Shown here: in pieces, positions 14,806 to 24,800 of the stretch | Layout of the letters: each line of letters begins with the position of its first letter | How positions within the stretch are numbered: position 1 is the first letter of the stretch | Position numbers and translations under genes: made by a program | Notes under the pieces: model-generated | Seen by the model: the letters and a program-made list of their open reading frames with translations, nothing else | Databases searched by the model: none | Told to the model about the DNA's origin: nothing | Source: JANMCE01 sp031360915 | GTDB lineage: Bacteria; Actinomycetota; Acidimicrobiia; Acidimicrobiales; Ilumatobacteraceae | Assembly (NCBI GenBank): GCA_031360915.1 | Contig: JANMCE010000123.1 | Coordinates: 1 to 64,000 of the forward strand | DNA: 64,000 bases | Direction of reading: 5' to 3'

Positions 14806-17800
14806 GCCCCACCGCCCGAACCGCCAGCGCCCGACCCGCCCGGGCCGCCGGTGTCGTCGACCGGCAGCACCCGAATCCAGCCCTCCTGCAGGTTGTGGGG
14901 TTGCTCGGGCAACAGCGCGGTCTGGCTCGAGGCCAAGATGGCGTCGTCTTTCCACGTGAGCGGTGTGTCGCGCCGGGTGAAGACCTGCTTGTCACCTAAC
15001 CCGGTCACCCGTGGCATGCGGATGCCCGTCGGGTCGACCAGCACCGGACCCACCCGGAACGAGGGGGACAGTTTGGTGAGCGTGTCGTGGAACCAGTCCC
15101 GGGCCAGGGCCAGCGACTTGCGAGGCAGCACCCCGCTGGTGGCGTGCACCTTGCCACCCGGTGCCATCAGCAGAGTGAGGCGCACCGTCTGCTCGGGACG
15201 AACCGCCACCGAGGATTCGGCCGCGATGTATGGATGGGTAATGGCCCGGGCGTCCGGGGGCAGTTGCGAGCCGCGTCCGAACACCGAGAGTTGGCCCTGC
15301 ATCCGCCCGCTGCGACGGGCCAGACTGCGAATCTCGGGAGCGACGGCCTGCACCCGGGAGTAGTCGTCGTCGACGGCGTAGGCCAATAAGCCGTCGTCGG
15401 TGCGGGTGAGTTCGCCCAGCCGGACCGCGATGGCCTTGGAACGTAGGTCCCGGTAGGCGGCGGCTCGGGCGTCGCGATCCGCCTGGGAGGGATAAGACAG
15501 CTCGTCAAGGTCGTCCAGCACATCGAGGCGCAGGGTGGCGCGCACCACCGCGATGGGTCGACCGACCAGACCGGCCACCGCACCCGAGCCGATCGAACCA
15601 AGGGGGTCGGTGGTCCACAGTGTCGTGTCGATGGCTCGCAACAACGCGCTCAGCGCACTGTCGGGCTGGGTGTCGGCGTCGGGGCCGTTGCGCACCGTGG
15701 CGTCCGTCGAGATGAGGCCGACCGCTAGGCGGGTGAGGTGGCGGGCCCCCGGATCGGGGCCGGGGTCGGGTGGCCCGCCGATGGGACCAGTACGGCCAGG
15801 TGCCCCCTCCCACATCACCGTGCCGGTGATGGGGTCATGCATGAGTTGGCCGAGCGAGAACCCCGACGCATCGAAGAATTCGAGTGCCTCATCGACATGA
15901 TCGGGCAGCAGCCAGCCGGCCACCGGGCTGATAGCCAGGTCCGGATGTTGCTGGTCGATACGGGCATCGACTTCGACGGTGCCGTCGGCCGGGCGAGGGT
16001 CGACGAAGCGGAAGTTCAGGCGGGCCGGACGCTGCCACCGAGGGGCCAGCGTGAGGGTCGGCGCACCGTCGGGATGATCGATCGTGTCGGCCATCTCGGC
16101 CCGAGCCAATACCGCGTCGGGCACGTCGAGGAAGCGCCCGAACGCATCCACGATACGCAGCCGCTTCACGGTGGCTTTCCCGCCGGCCAGCAGCAACGGC
16201 AGACCCAACGCCCGCGGTTTGGCGTCACCGTTGCCGTCGCTGTCCTGCAGGGTGCCATCGGTCTTGATGCGCAGGCGGGTGGCATCGTGCGGATCTAGGC
16301 CCAACAGCACTTCGCGCACCCCGCGCAACGACGCGGCCACCACGTCGGTACCCGGGGCTGCGGCGACGGCAGCGGCCAATTCGCCCTCGCGGCGGTCGCT
16401 GACCTGGCCCACCTTGGCCACGTCGCGTTGGCGTTCCTCCTCCAGCCACTTTGTGATTTCGGCGGCCAACGCCGGCGCAGCCGAGCCGGTCAAAAGCGAC
16501 CGGCCGACCACAGCCACGGACCTGCTGCCGGTGGCCGTCAGGCCGTCTTTGGGCGCGGTGTCGATCTGGCCAAGATCCCAGCCATCGAGGCGGTCATCGA
16601 CGGCCAGATCGAGTTCCCAGTCGCACCACAACGGAACCCAGGCCTGAGCCCACCTTGTCCAACCGACCGGCGACATGTCCTCCCCCTGACCGACCGACGC
16701 GGGTCGAAGCGCGTCCCGCACGTGGTGGTCGAGCACGGGTTCGATCTCCCGGCCCGTCGGATGAAAGGCGTAGCGCAAGGTCATCTCGGCCCGCACCCGA
16801 TTGCCGACGGCCTGCAACGGCAACCGCTGACCCTCGGCCGACCAGATCGAAATTTCCTGCCAGCGGTACGGATCGAACAACACCGCCTCCTGCAGCAGCA
16901 GATCCATTTCCGGCGGGATTGACCCGGAGCCGAACGACCGCAGCCCAGGAGGCACATGCCGGCTAGCCACCACGCCTTCCAGACCTCGGGCGATGCCACT
17001 GGGCAACCGGCAGCCGAGGAGCTGCCCCGGGTCATGGTTGCGGTCGCCGCCGTGGCGCAACGAACGGTGCGCGTGTCGCACCAGCACCGTCAGGTCGGCC
17101 GGGACGAAGTAGCGCGGCTGGCTGGCCGGAACGTCACGAAACGATCGGGGAGGGCGCGGCGCCTTCACCTGACCATAACGCTGGGAAAGATCGGCAGCCT
17201 GCACCGCTGCGTAGTCCCGGGACACCAATTCCACTCGATGCTTGAGACGAGCCGCGCCCAACTGCGACCCCGTGGACGGCGCAATGGGTGAGGCTGTGGG
17301 GGCCGGTCGGTCGGTGTCGGTCGGCGTCATGATGTCGCCTTGGGCGATGCGGTCGGGCGTGGCTTTCACCCCGGCCGAGGTGCCCACGAAGGTGGACCCG
17401 TGACGGTATTCGTCGATGGCGACCAAGCCGCCGGCCGCGTCGATGGTGGGTAGGAGACCACCAGCGAACGCGGCCAGGACTTGCTCAGACGATCGGCGCT
17501 GTTCATTGGTGCCGTCGGCCAACATGGCGGCCAGCGCCGCCGACGGGGTGGGCCCGACGGCGATTTCGACATCATCGACGTTGGGTGCCAAGTCACGTTC
17601 CACCTTCAACCGCACCCCGAATACCGCGCCGTGTACCACCGTCTGGCGAGGGGCGTTCGGCTTGTCGTGGACGAACAGCGTCGCGTCATCCTGGAGGAAT
17701 CGGGACGACGCCATCATCACCGACGCAGCGGGATCGGCGGTGACCGGGTCAGCCGTGAGCCGGTCGACCGAAGCCGCACGGGCCGCATATCCCGCGCCCA

Positions 17801-18710
17801 ACGGGGCGGCCGACTTCAGTCGCAGGGCACCCCGGCGGGCGGCACCACTACCCCGCTGGTCGGCATCATCGGTGACGCCTTCGGGCACCGGAGCCAACCA
17901 ACCCAGCCATTGGGTGCGGTCCTTGTACCGACCGAGCGAGGTGACGTCATGCAGCGGATCGATGGCCGGATCCGACCACCATCCCGCCACCAGGTACGAC
18001 ACCCGAAGCGAGTCGAGCGTTGTCGGGTCGAGATCGGCCAGGTCATCGTGGAACGCGAATCGGTCGATGACTGCGTCGTAGGTGGCCGCCCAGGCCACGT
18101 CGCCGCCCGCCACCGCCGTCAAGGTTTCTCGGCTGATGTAGCGCCTGCCACTCGCTCCCGTTCGGGTGGTGCCGGGCGCCGGCGCCGGCAGCGGACCAGG
18201 CTCGCGCCAGCCGAGCAGGTCCTGGTGATCACCACGGTCGGCTTCCAACACCCACGAACGCACCACCTGGCTGCCGTGCACCAACCGGCCTACCACCCAG
18301 CGATCCGGCAGCGGGGGCAATCCGAGCGGGTTCCCGGCCGGGTGGGCCGTGTCGCGGGTCTTGCCGGCATCGCCCCGGGTGAGGCCATCGGGCATTGCCC
18401 AGTGCAGGTGGATGCCGGCGGCGCGACCGGTGGGGGCTCCGAAGGGTTCAGGCGGTATCGGCATCACCTCGGCCCTCTCGGTACCGGGCACGGTGATCGG
18501 CACAACCGTTTCGGTCGGCACGATCGCCACGGTGTCGCCCGGCCCGACGACCAAGGCCTGTACGTCCATGGGCACGACCAGGCGGGTGTCTCGGGGCAGG
18601 TGGCTGTCCCAGGTGCCGATCGCCGAGATCGAGAGATCGGTTCGTACCAGCGCGGCGTAGCGGGGTGAGGCCACCACTTTCTTGAGCAGTTCGGGGTCGA
18701 CACCAGCCAT
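14802..18710 (-). CDS. 1302-aa protein of unknown family
   Basis: Starts MAGVDPELLKKVVASPRYAA; AAGGAGG lies just upstream inside the end of the preceding gene. Early residues carry A-A-G-I-H-L-H-W-A-M-P-D-G-L-T-R-G and P-P-L-P-D-R-W-V-V-G-R-L. The middle has W-V-P-L-W-C-D-W-E-L, and later comes R-L-R-I-V-D-A-F-G-R-F-L-D-V, all motif-like. The C-terminus is a Gly-rich tail ending P-G-G-S-G-A-G-G-S-G-G-G-A. No signal peptide, membrane helix or enzyme motif could be named. It is 3 bp downstream of the 344-aa gene and overlaps the propeller gene by 4 bp (ATGA), so it is expressed with them. Likely a large scaffold or structural protein (inference). Confidence 0.75.
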   Translation of the reverse strand: MAGVDPELLKKVVASPRYAALVRTDLSISAIGTWDSHLPRDTRLVVPMDVQALVVGPGDTVAIVPTETVVPITVPGTERAEVMPIPPEPFGAPTGRAAGIHLHWAMPDGLTRGDAGKTRDTAHPAGNPLGLPPLPDRWVVGRLVHGSQVVRSWVLEADRGDHQDLLGWREPGPLPAPAPGTTRTGASGRRYISRETLTAVAGGDVAWAATYDAVIDRFAFHDDLADLDPTTLDSLRVSYLVAGWWSDPAIDPLHDVTSLGRYKDRTQWLGWLAPVPEGVTDDADQRGSGAARRGALRLKSAAPLGAGYAARAASVDRLTADPVTADPAASVMMASSRFLQDDATLFVHDKPNAPRQTVVHGAVFGVRLKVERDLAPNVDDVEIAVGPTPSAALAAMLADGTNEQRRSSEQVLAAFAGGLLPTIDAAGGLVAIDEYRHGSTFVGTSAGVKATPDRIAQGDIMTPTDTDRPAPTASPIAPSTGSQLGAARLKHRVELVSRDYAAVQAADLSQRYGQVKAPRPPRSFRDVPASQPRYFVPADLTVLVRHAHRSLRHGGDRNHDPGQLLGCRLPSGIARGLEGVVASRHVPPGLRSFGSGSIPPEMDLLLQEAVLFDPYRWQEISIWSAEGQRLPLQAVGNRVRAEMTLRYAFHPTGREIEPVLDHHVRDALRPASVGQGEDMSPVGWTRWAQAWVPLWCDWELDLAVDDRLDGWDLGQIDTAPKDGLTATGSRSVAVVGRSLLTGSAAPALAAEITKWLEEERQRDVAKVGQVSDRREGELAAAVAAAPGTDVVAASLRGVREVLLGLDPHDATRLRIKTDGTLQDSDGNGDAKPRALGLPLLLAGGKATVKRLRIVDAFGRFLDVPDAVLARAEMADTIDHPDGAPTLTLAPRWQRPARLNFRFVDPRPADGTVEVDARIDQQHPDLAISPVAGWLLPDHVDEALEFFDASGFSLGQLMHDPITGTVMWEGAPGRTGPIGGPPDPGPDPGARHLTRLAVGLISTDATVRNGPDADTQPDSALSALLRAIDTTLWTTDPLGSIGSGAVAGLVGRPIAVVRATLRLDVLDDLDELSYPSQADRDARAAAYRDLRSKAIAVRLGELTRTDDGLLAYAVDDDYSRVQAVAPEIRSLARRSGRMQGQLSVFGRGSQLPPDARAITHPYIAAESSVAVRPEQTVRLTLLMAPGGKVHATSGVLPRKSLALARDWFHDTLTKLSPSFRVGPVLVDPTGIRMPRVTGLGDKQVFTRRDTPLTWKDDAILASSQTALLPEQPHNLQEGWIRVLPVDDTGGPGGSGAGGSGGGA

Positions 18711-18713
18711 TGG

Positions 18714-19748
18714 TCAGCCTCCTTGGTTCCACTGCCGCAACACCGAGATTCCCACGGTGGGTTTGAACATTTGGGCGAACGTCAACACCTGACCACCCGA
18801 AACGGTTCCCTTGTCGGGGTCGCCGAAGACCTGACGGAACGGGAATTGCAGCATCTCGAGGGCGAATTCGGCGCTCTGCACTCCGGCGCCCTCAAAGTCG
18901 TTGACGTGGGTCGCGGTTTGCTGGGTGATGCGGCGAGCCAATTCGGTGATGTGAACCACACCGGGGGCCGAACGCCGGAACGGCACCTTCTTGGCCAGAT
19001 CACCCGGCGGGCGCGGCTGTTGTTTGTCGAGGCGAACGGCTGTGAGCACGTTACGCAACGGGATGGTGGCGCCGGTGGTACCCGTGGCGTTCTCGGGCAG
19101 ATCGACCCCGAATTGAATGCCCGATCGAGGTTCCTCGATATGCACCACTTCGGGGACACCATCGAACAGACAGAGCAGCACGGCCGGCGCAAGTCGTTCC
19201 AGACGCAACAATCGGATGCGATGCGGGTCGTCCTCGTTCACCAAGGCGTCATCCGCACCGACTTCGGCCGAGTAGGCCCGCACATGCAGATTCGGCCATC
19301 CCGACACGGCGCGGGAGCGAAGAATGAACCCCGTGATGGCGTGGGCTTCAGCCACCTCGGGACCGTTCTCGCCACCCACCACGCGCACTTGGCGCTCGGC
19401 CGAATCGACCTCATTGCGGATGATGGTATGCAGGCTCTGCACCTGCTCGCGATCAAGGGTAGTGATGGTGCCGACCGACAACGCACCCTGCACCATGGCG
19501 TCGGTCCAGTCCCGATCGACGTAGAAGAACCGGATGGATTCAGGCGGCAAAAGTTCACTGTCGGGCACCAGATGCGCGAACGGGACACCCTCGAGCAGGC
19601 GGACGCGGGCCAACCAGGTGCGCACCAAATCGGGCAGCGCACCCCCGACCGGTTCGGCCCCCACCACGCCCACCCGATGATCAACGGCTTGGGCCGCGGC
19701 GGTGAAGACCAGCGGGTTGGTGACGAAGTGGGCGTACGTGCTGGCCAT
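18714..19748 (-). CDS. 344-aa protein of unknown family
   Basis: Starts MASTYAHFVTNPLVFTAAAQ at an ATG overlapping the upstream stop (TGATG). Recognisable stretches are F-F-Y-V-D-R-D-W-T-D-A-M-V-Q-G-A-L-S-V-G and E-M-L-Q-F-P-F-R-Q-V-F-G-D. It looks soluble, with mixed alpha/beta character and no signal peptide. The Y-V-D-R-D-W-T-D-A-M-V-Q-G-A-L pattern is conserved-looking but I cannot name it. Within a coupled operon between two very large proteins, it is probably a component of the same assembly. Confidence 0.72.
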   Translation of the reverse strand: MASTYAHFVTNPLVFTAAAQAVDHRVGVVGAEPVGGALPDLVRTWLARVRLLEGVPFAHLVPDSELLPPESIRFFYVDRDWTDAMVQGALSVGTITTLDREQVQSLHTIIRNEVDSAERQVRVVGGENGPEVAEAHAITGFILRSRAVSGWPNLHVRAYSAEVGADDALVNEDDPHRIRLLRLERLAPAVLLCLFDGVPEVVHIEEPRSGIQFGVDLPENATGTTGATIPLRNVLTAVRLDKQQPRPPGDLAKKVPFRRSAPGVVHITELARRITQQTATHVNDFEGAGVQSAEFALEMLQFPFRQVFGDPDKGTVSGGQVLTFAQMFKPTVGISVLRQWNQGG

Positions 19749-21826
19749 CAGTTCCCCTCCCGCAACAAGATGTCGAGCGCATCAGGCTCAACGGTTCCAC
19801 CCGGGTCCTGCGGCAGCACCGAGCCGGGCGGGGCCGGGTCGGGCAGCACCGAGCCGGGCAGCAGGCCGGGGGGTCGGCCGATACCGCGACTGAAGGCCGC
19901 CCGGGCCACATCGGTGGCGGCCTCGAGCACCGCCTGGCGCAGGGGCCCCAGCAGATCCTGCGCCTTTTCCGCCAGATCACGGAACTGGTCGTCATTGCGT
20001 GCGACCGGCACCTCGACCGAGCCGAGTCGACGCTGCGCCTCGGGGAAGATCAGGTCCTTCACCATCTCGGGGCGCAGACCGAAGCCAGTCGCCAGCAGTT
20101 CGATCGGATCGTTGTCATCGATCCCTTCGATCGGCACGCCGGGTTCGATCAACGGCCGTGTCCGACCGAGCCGAGCGGCGCCATTAGACCCGAGGTTGGC
20201 GATGACGTCGTGGCTCACCCGGGCTGCGAAGCCACGGGTTACGTCGTCGAACCCGAGGTGATTGAGCCCGGCGTGGCCCGCGGCCATGGTGGCCCGGTGA
20301 GACTCGTCGAACCCGTCCTTGCGCCAGGTCAAGAGGGCGGCGACCACGCTCGGCTCGGCCAGCGCCAGCAGTCGACCGATCTCGAACCCGGTGGCAGCGC
20401 CGAGGTTTTCCCGACCGTCGGGGCCAACTCGGCGAAGCTGGTCACTGGTGTGGGCCAAGGGCAGCGGCTTGCCCGCCTCAGGTTCCTGACGCACTGTCGG
20501 GCGCGGTACCAATGGACCGCGATACCAGACGGTGGTCGGTTCTCCTTCCCGGGTGACGTGGTCAAGCGATATGTGGCCGGTGTCGAGCACCTCGGGCGGC
20601 TTTCGAGTGGCGGGGGGCGGTGCCTTCTCCCCCGGCTTGGTAGGGGCAATATCGGGCAGGGTCCCGATCATGCCGACGTCGAGACCCTGCATCAGGGACT
20701 GGAAGTCGCCCGCTCCGACACAGGTGAACTCCCAGTGAGCCAGCACGGGAAAGGTGTACTTGGCGATGAGCGGCGCAATGATCGACAGGTCGATGTTGTG
20801 CATCGCACCGACCAGATGGGCGGTGTAGGTCGCGGTGGCCGTGGTACCCGAACTTGGATTAACCGGTTGGGTATGCGGGTTCGACCAGGCATCTACCGAG
20901 GTGAACGCCCGGACCGCGGTGACCCCTCGCTCGACCACCGCGGCCTCGACCACTGAGGCCACGCCGGGCATAGCATCGCTAGCGCTGATGCCAAGCCAGG
21001 CGGGTACGTCCGACTGGTAGGCCACGTCGGGATAGTGACCGGCGTACGAGAGCTGGTCGATGTGGGCGATCACGTCCGGGTACACGTAGATCTTGTCGAA
21101 CTGATCATCGAACAACGCCTCGTGCGTGCGCAGCTTGTCGTACTGGCCTTCCACCGAGATCAGGCAGGCCCGATACCGCACGCCCGGCTGCGGCAGACGG
21201 TTGCCGATGACCACCGCCATCCACCCGTCGTCGTCACCGAGGGCCAACTCGGTATCGGCCAGGTCGACCTCGCGTACATGGGCGAGCAGCGGGAGTTCCG
21301 CCTGCGACGGGAAGACCTCATCCACCACGTCCTGGGTGACGATGATGCGATCGCCCCGATCGACGTCGTTACGGCCCTCAAGCACCACCCCCGGCGTCAC
21401 ACATTCGGCCACCGGTTTGCCCGACTCAAAGGTGCACTCGCCGTCGGCCAGCAGCACCAGTGCCATCCACGGCACTAAGCGCTGCGCGCTGTTCGGGTCC
21501 ATCGACACCGCCTTGCCGTCGAGTTCTCGTTCCCACGGCAAGGTGCGCCGCTTCAAGACGATCTGGGGGAGGCGGGAACTGAACGCGCCCTGCGACGCGT
21601 TCGGCGGGAAGGTGGAAAGCACCTGGTCGGGGGGCAACAGAAACCGCGGGGCGGTCACTTCGATGTGATAGTCGAGTGGGTCGATGTCGACGTCGAGCGC
21701 ACCTCCCGGGTTCACGGTTTGGGTGTCGCTGTGGATGTGTTGGCGCACCTCGACCACGTACGGCCCGGCGGGCACATCGGGGATGGCGTTGCTGTGCAGT
21801 ACGAACTTGCCCGGAGTGATGGTCAC
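19748..21826 (-). CDS. 692-aa protein of unknown family (GTG start)
   Basis: The start is the GTG at 21826: AGGAGG lies 7 nt before it and it overlaps the upstream TGA as GTGA. An earlier start would overlap the giant gene by 57 bp. The N-terminal 150 residues are beta-rich (T-I-T-P-G-K-F-V-L-H-S-N-A-I-P, G-P-Y-V-V-E-V-R-Q-H-I). The middle has Y-V-Y-P-D-V-I-A-H-I-D-Q-L. The C-terminal half is helical (E-I-G-R-L-L-A-L-A-E-P-S-V-V-A-A-L-L-T-W-R) and ends in a Pro-rich segment with a repeated PGSVLP. No signal peptide or enzyme motif. Component of the large-protein operon; function unknown. Confidence 0.75.
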   Translation of the reverse strand: MTITPGKFVLHSNAIPDVPAGPYVVEVRQHIHSDTQTVNPGGALDVDIDPLDYHIEVTAPRFLLPPDQVLSTFPPNASQGAFSSRLPQIVLKRRTLPWERELDGKAVSMDPNSAQRLVPWMALVLLADGECTFESGKPVAECVTPGVVLEGRNDVDRGDRIIVTQDVVDEVFPSQAELPLLAHVREVDLADTELALGDDDGWMAVVIGNRLPQPGVRYRACLISVEGQYDKLRTHEALFDDQFDKIYVYPDVIAHIDQLSYAGHYPDVAYQSDVPAWLGISASDAMPGVASVVEAAVVERGVTAVRAFTSVDAWSNPHTQPVNPSSGTTATATYTAHLVGAMHNIDLSIIAPLIAKYTFPVLAHWEFTCVGAGDFQSLMQGLDVGMIGTLPDIAPTKPGEKAPPPATRKPPEVLDTGHISLDHVTREGEPTTVWYRGPLVPRPTVRQEPEAGKPLPLAHTSDQLRRVGPDGRENLGAATGFEIGRLLALAEPSVVAALLTWRKDGFDESHRATMAAGHAGLNHLGFDDVTRGFAARVSHDVIANLGSNGAARLGRTRPLIEPGVPIEGIDDNDPIELLATGFGLRPEMVKDLIFPEAQRRLGSVEVPVARNDDQFRDLAEKAQDLLGPLRQAVLEAATDVARAAFSRGIGRPPGLLPGSVLPDPAPPGSVLPQDPGGTVEPDALDILLREGN

Positions 21827-24800
21827 GGCCGAACCTCCTGGAAGCGGTCTTGTTGTGGGCCGTTGTGGGGCGGGAGCCACCGGATGTGGGTAACGCCCTG
21901 ACTATCGGCGACCAGGTTGGCGAGCAGACCGTCGAAGCCCCTGGCCGCCAACTGGCGGGCCAGTTCGTCGGCCGACACCGGCGCTCCCAGCACACCCGAC
22001 AGGTGGGTGTGTTCCCCGCTCGCCACGCTCACCTGCACGGGCACGGAGCGGCCGGTCTCGTCGCGATCCGGTTCCACCGAGTACACGCCGAAGGTACCCG
22101 ATCCGGAGACCACGACGTGGGCGGGCACAGGTTCACCATCGGCCCCCAGGGTGCGGGTGGCGCCGACCATGCCGAGTTCGAGTCCGTCGGCCCGACCGTC
22201 ACCGGTGGGATCCGCTTCCTCCATCGCCACCGCGATGGCGGTCACCCCGGCCGGCAATGAAGTGGTCGTCACCGAGTATCCGGCCACGGCGACGCCGGCC
22301 GTCGTGAACGCCACCGTCACCTCCTGCCCACCCCTTCGGGTGCGCAACGCCGAACTCCACAGGGTCGAGCCGGGCGCGGCGACAGCGAAGGTGCCGATCT
22401 GCGCCACGCGAGTGGTGCTGTGCCAGCCTGCGATGCCGTCGAGCGTGCCGCCACCGCCCAGCACCATCACCGTCCACGTCTTGGATGGCAGCACGACAAA
22501 CCCCTGACGAACCCGCACGTCACGCACGACGGCACCGACGGTGTCGAGGGCGATGACCCGAGCCGGGAGTCCACCCGAGATTTCGAGACTGTGCCGCTGA
22601 TCGGCGACGTCGTTGTCGGCGTTGGCGAAGGTGAAAATGGTCGCCTCGCCGGGCAGCAGATCGAATCCGTCCGAGGCCAGATTTCGGGTCAGGCCGTCGA
22701 GTCGTTCGGCGACGAAGGGCCGTTGGCCGGGTTGGCGTCGCAACTCGCCGCCGCTGCCAGCCCGTCCGGTAAACGCAGTTGTACCGCCAATCACCGTGGT
22801 GTCGGTCGACTGGCCGGGCGTGCCGGTGAGCACGAGGCGTGCTGCGACTCGCACATCACCGGCGGCCAGCACATCGGCGATGCGACGGGGCGTGACCCGA
22901 GGGACGTCGCCGGCCTGCGACACAGACGTTCGTTGCGGCGCGGCGACGGCCCGGCTCGGCGTGGATGCGAGCAGCCCATCGACCCGCGGTGGGACCGGTA
23001 CCAGATCGGGCTCCACCGGACCCCCAGGGGGCGGACGTTGGGCGACGGCGGCGAACGGCAGTGGGTCGGTCGCCATGGCAAAGGTCAGCGGCAACAATTG
23101 CGGCGGCGCGGCCCGACCGTTGCGGAACGACAACGCCCCCAAGGGGGTGAACTGTGAGCCTTTGGCCCCAGCCACCAACCACTCATGCGCCTGGGCCAGC
23201 ACATCGAGCGATGCATTCGGCGTCGCCGCCGCCAAGGCGGCGGCCGCCGTCACGTCGGCCGCCCGTTCGGCCCGCACGGCATGCTCGGCCAGGAACGGCA
23301 ACTGGTGGCGCTTGCCGATCTCGACCTGGTGGTAATCGATCGGCACCGTGCCCGGCGCGATGGCCGGGGCCCCGATGAGGGAAACCGAGTTCCCGCTCAG
23401 GATGGTCTCGCCGGTGGGTACCGGCTTGTCACTGCGGTTCGGGCCCCATACCCCTTTCGGGAAGGCCCCGGTCACCACAAATGCATCGAGGTTGCCCACA
23501 TGATTCGTCCCGTCGGCGCGGTTGATGATGCCGATACGCAGCGACGATTTCACCGACGCCCGATGCATAGGGCCGATGGCTAGTGGCTGACCCCCCTGTA
23601 CTGGCACCGAACCGCTGGTTACCACCTCGGAGGCCGCGGCCGTGGTGGTCACCATCAGCACGAACTCGGGCAGGATCAACACCGGGTCGCTTGCGCTGGC
23701 CCCAGTGGGGGGCTTGTTGGCCGTGGCCGGATTCGGCGGCAGCTGCCCCTTGCCGACAATGGCCGTGAGTACCCGGGCGCCATCCTGGCGCAGGTACTTG
23801 TCGTAGAACGCGCCCCACTCGAGCACCGGCGTGGAGTTGTCACCCTCATCGCCGAAGGAAATGGAGGCGCTGGTGACACCGAGGTCGATGGTGGCCCGAC
23901 CATGGAAGTCGGGTCCGGCCAGATACACATCGGCATGCAGGTGGATGCTGATGGTGATGCGGATGTGACCGAACCAGCCGAGGTCGATGTCGATGGTGAT
24001 GCCCGCGCCCAGTTCGGCGTAGGCGGTGACTTCGAAGTGGAACGGGTCGAAATAGATAATCCCGTCGGCGCCGAGCCGCAGGTACGCCCACAACGGACCC
24101 AGGGTGAGCGCCGCCTCGAATCGGGTGCCGGCCATGATTGCCTCAGAGGTGAGCGCGAAATAGCTCTCGCCCTTGATCACCAGGACGCTGCCGATGCTCC
24201 AAACGAAGCCGAGTCGGGGCACCACCGGGTAGCCCTTGCGCTGGAACGACGGGTGATATCCGCCCAGGGTCAGCACGAACTCGCCGGCGCCGGGCCCGCC
24301 GTTGGGCTGGTTCTTGAACCACATCACGTAAGCGAATCCGCCGGTGAGTCGGCAGTCGGGCGTGAGCAGCCACGAGTTATCGGTGAGCTGCGCCTGTATC
24401 CACAGCACGCCGTCGCGGGTGGAGAAACGCACAAGGAGCGCCAGTTCGATCTGCACCAGCGGGAACGCGGTGGTGGGCAACGCCGCTCGGGCCAGACCGA
24501 GCAGGTTCACGTCGAGCCCGTCGGCAATCAGGATGCCGATCACCGCGATGCCATCCACCAGAGCGAACGACGTGAACGAAATACCGGCCGCGAACCAGAA
24601 CGCACCCCGTTGCGGTGGGAAATAGCTGCGAAGTTCGTCGAGCGCACCCATGGGGTCAGTGGTGGCTTTGGCGTTCGGGTCGAGGGCCTTCAGCAACGGG
24701 TACGACGGGAACTTGTTCATGTCGCTGGGCAGGAGCAGCAGACGGTTGACACCTACCCCGGCACCCAACCCCGTGACGAAGAAGGCGGGCGGCCCGCCGA

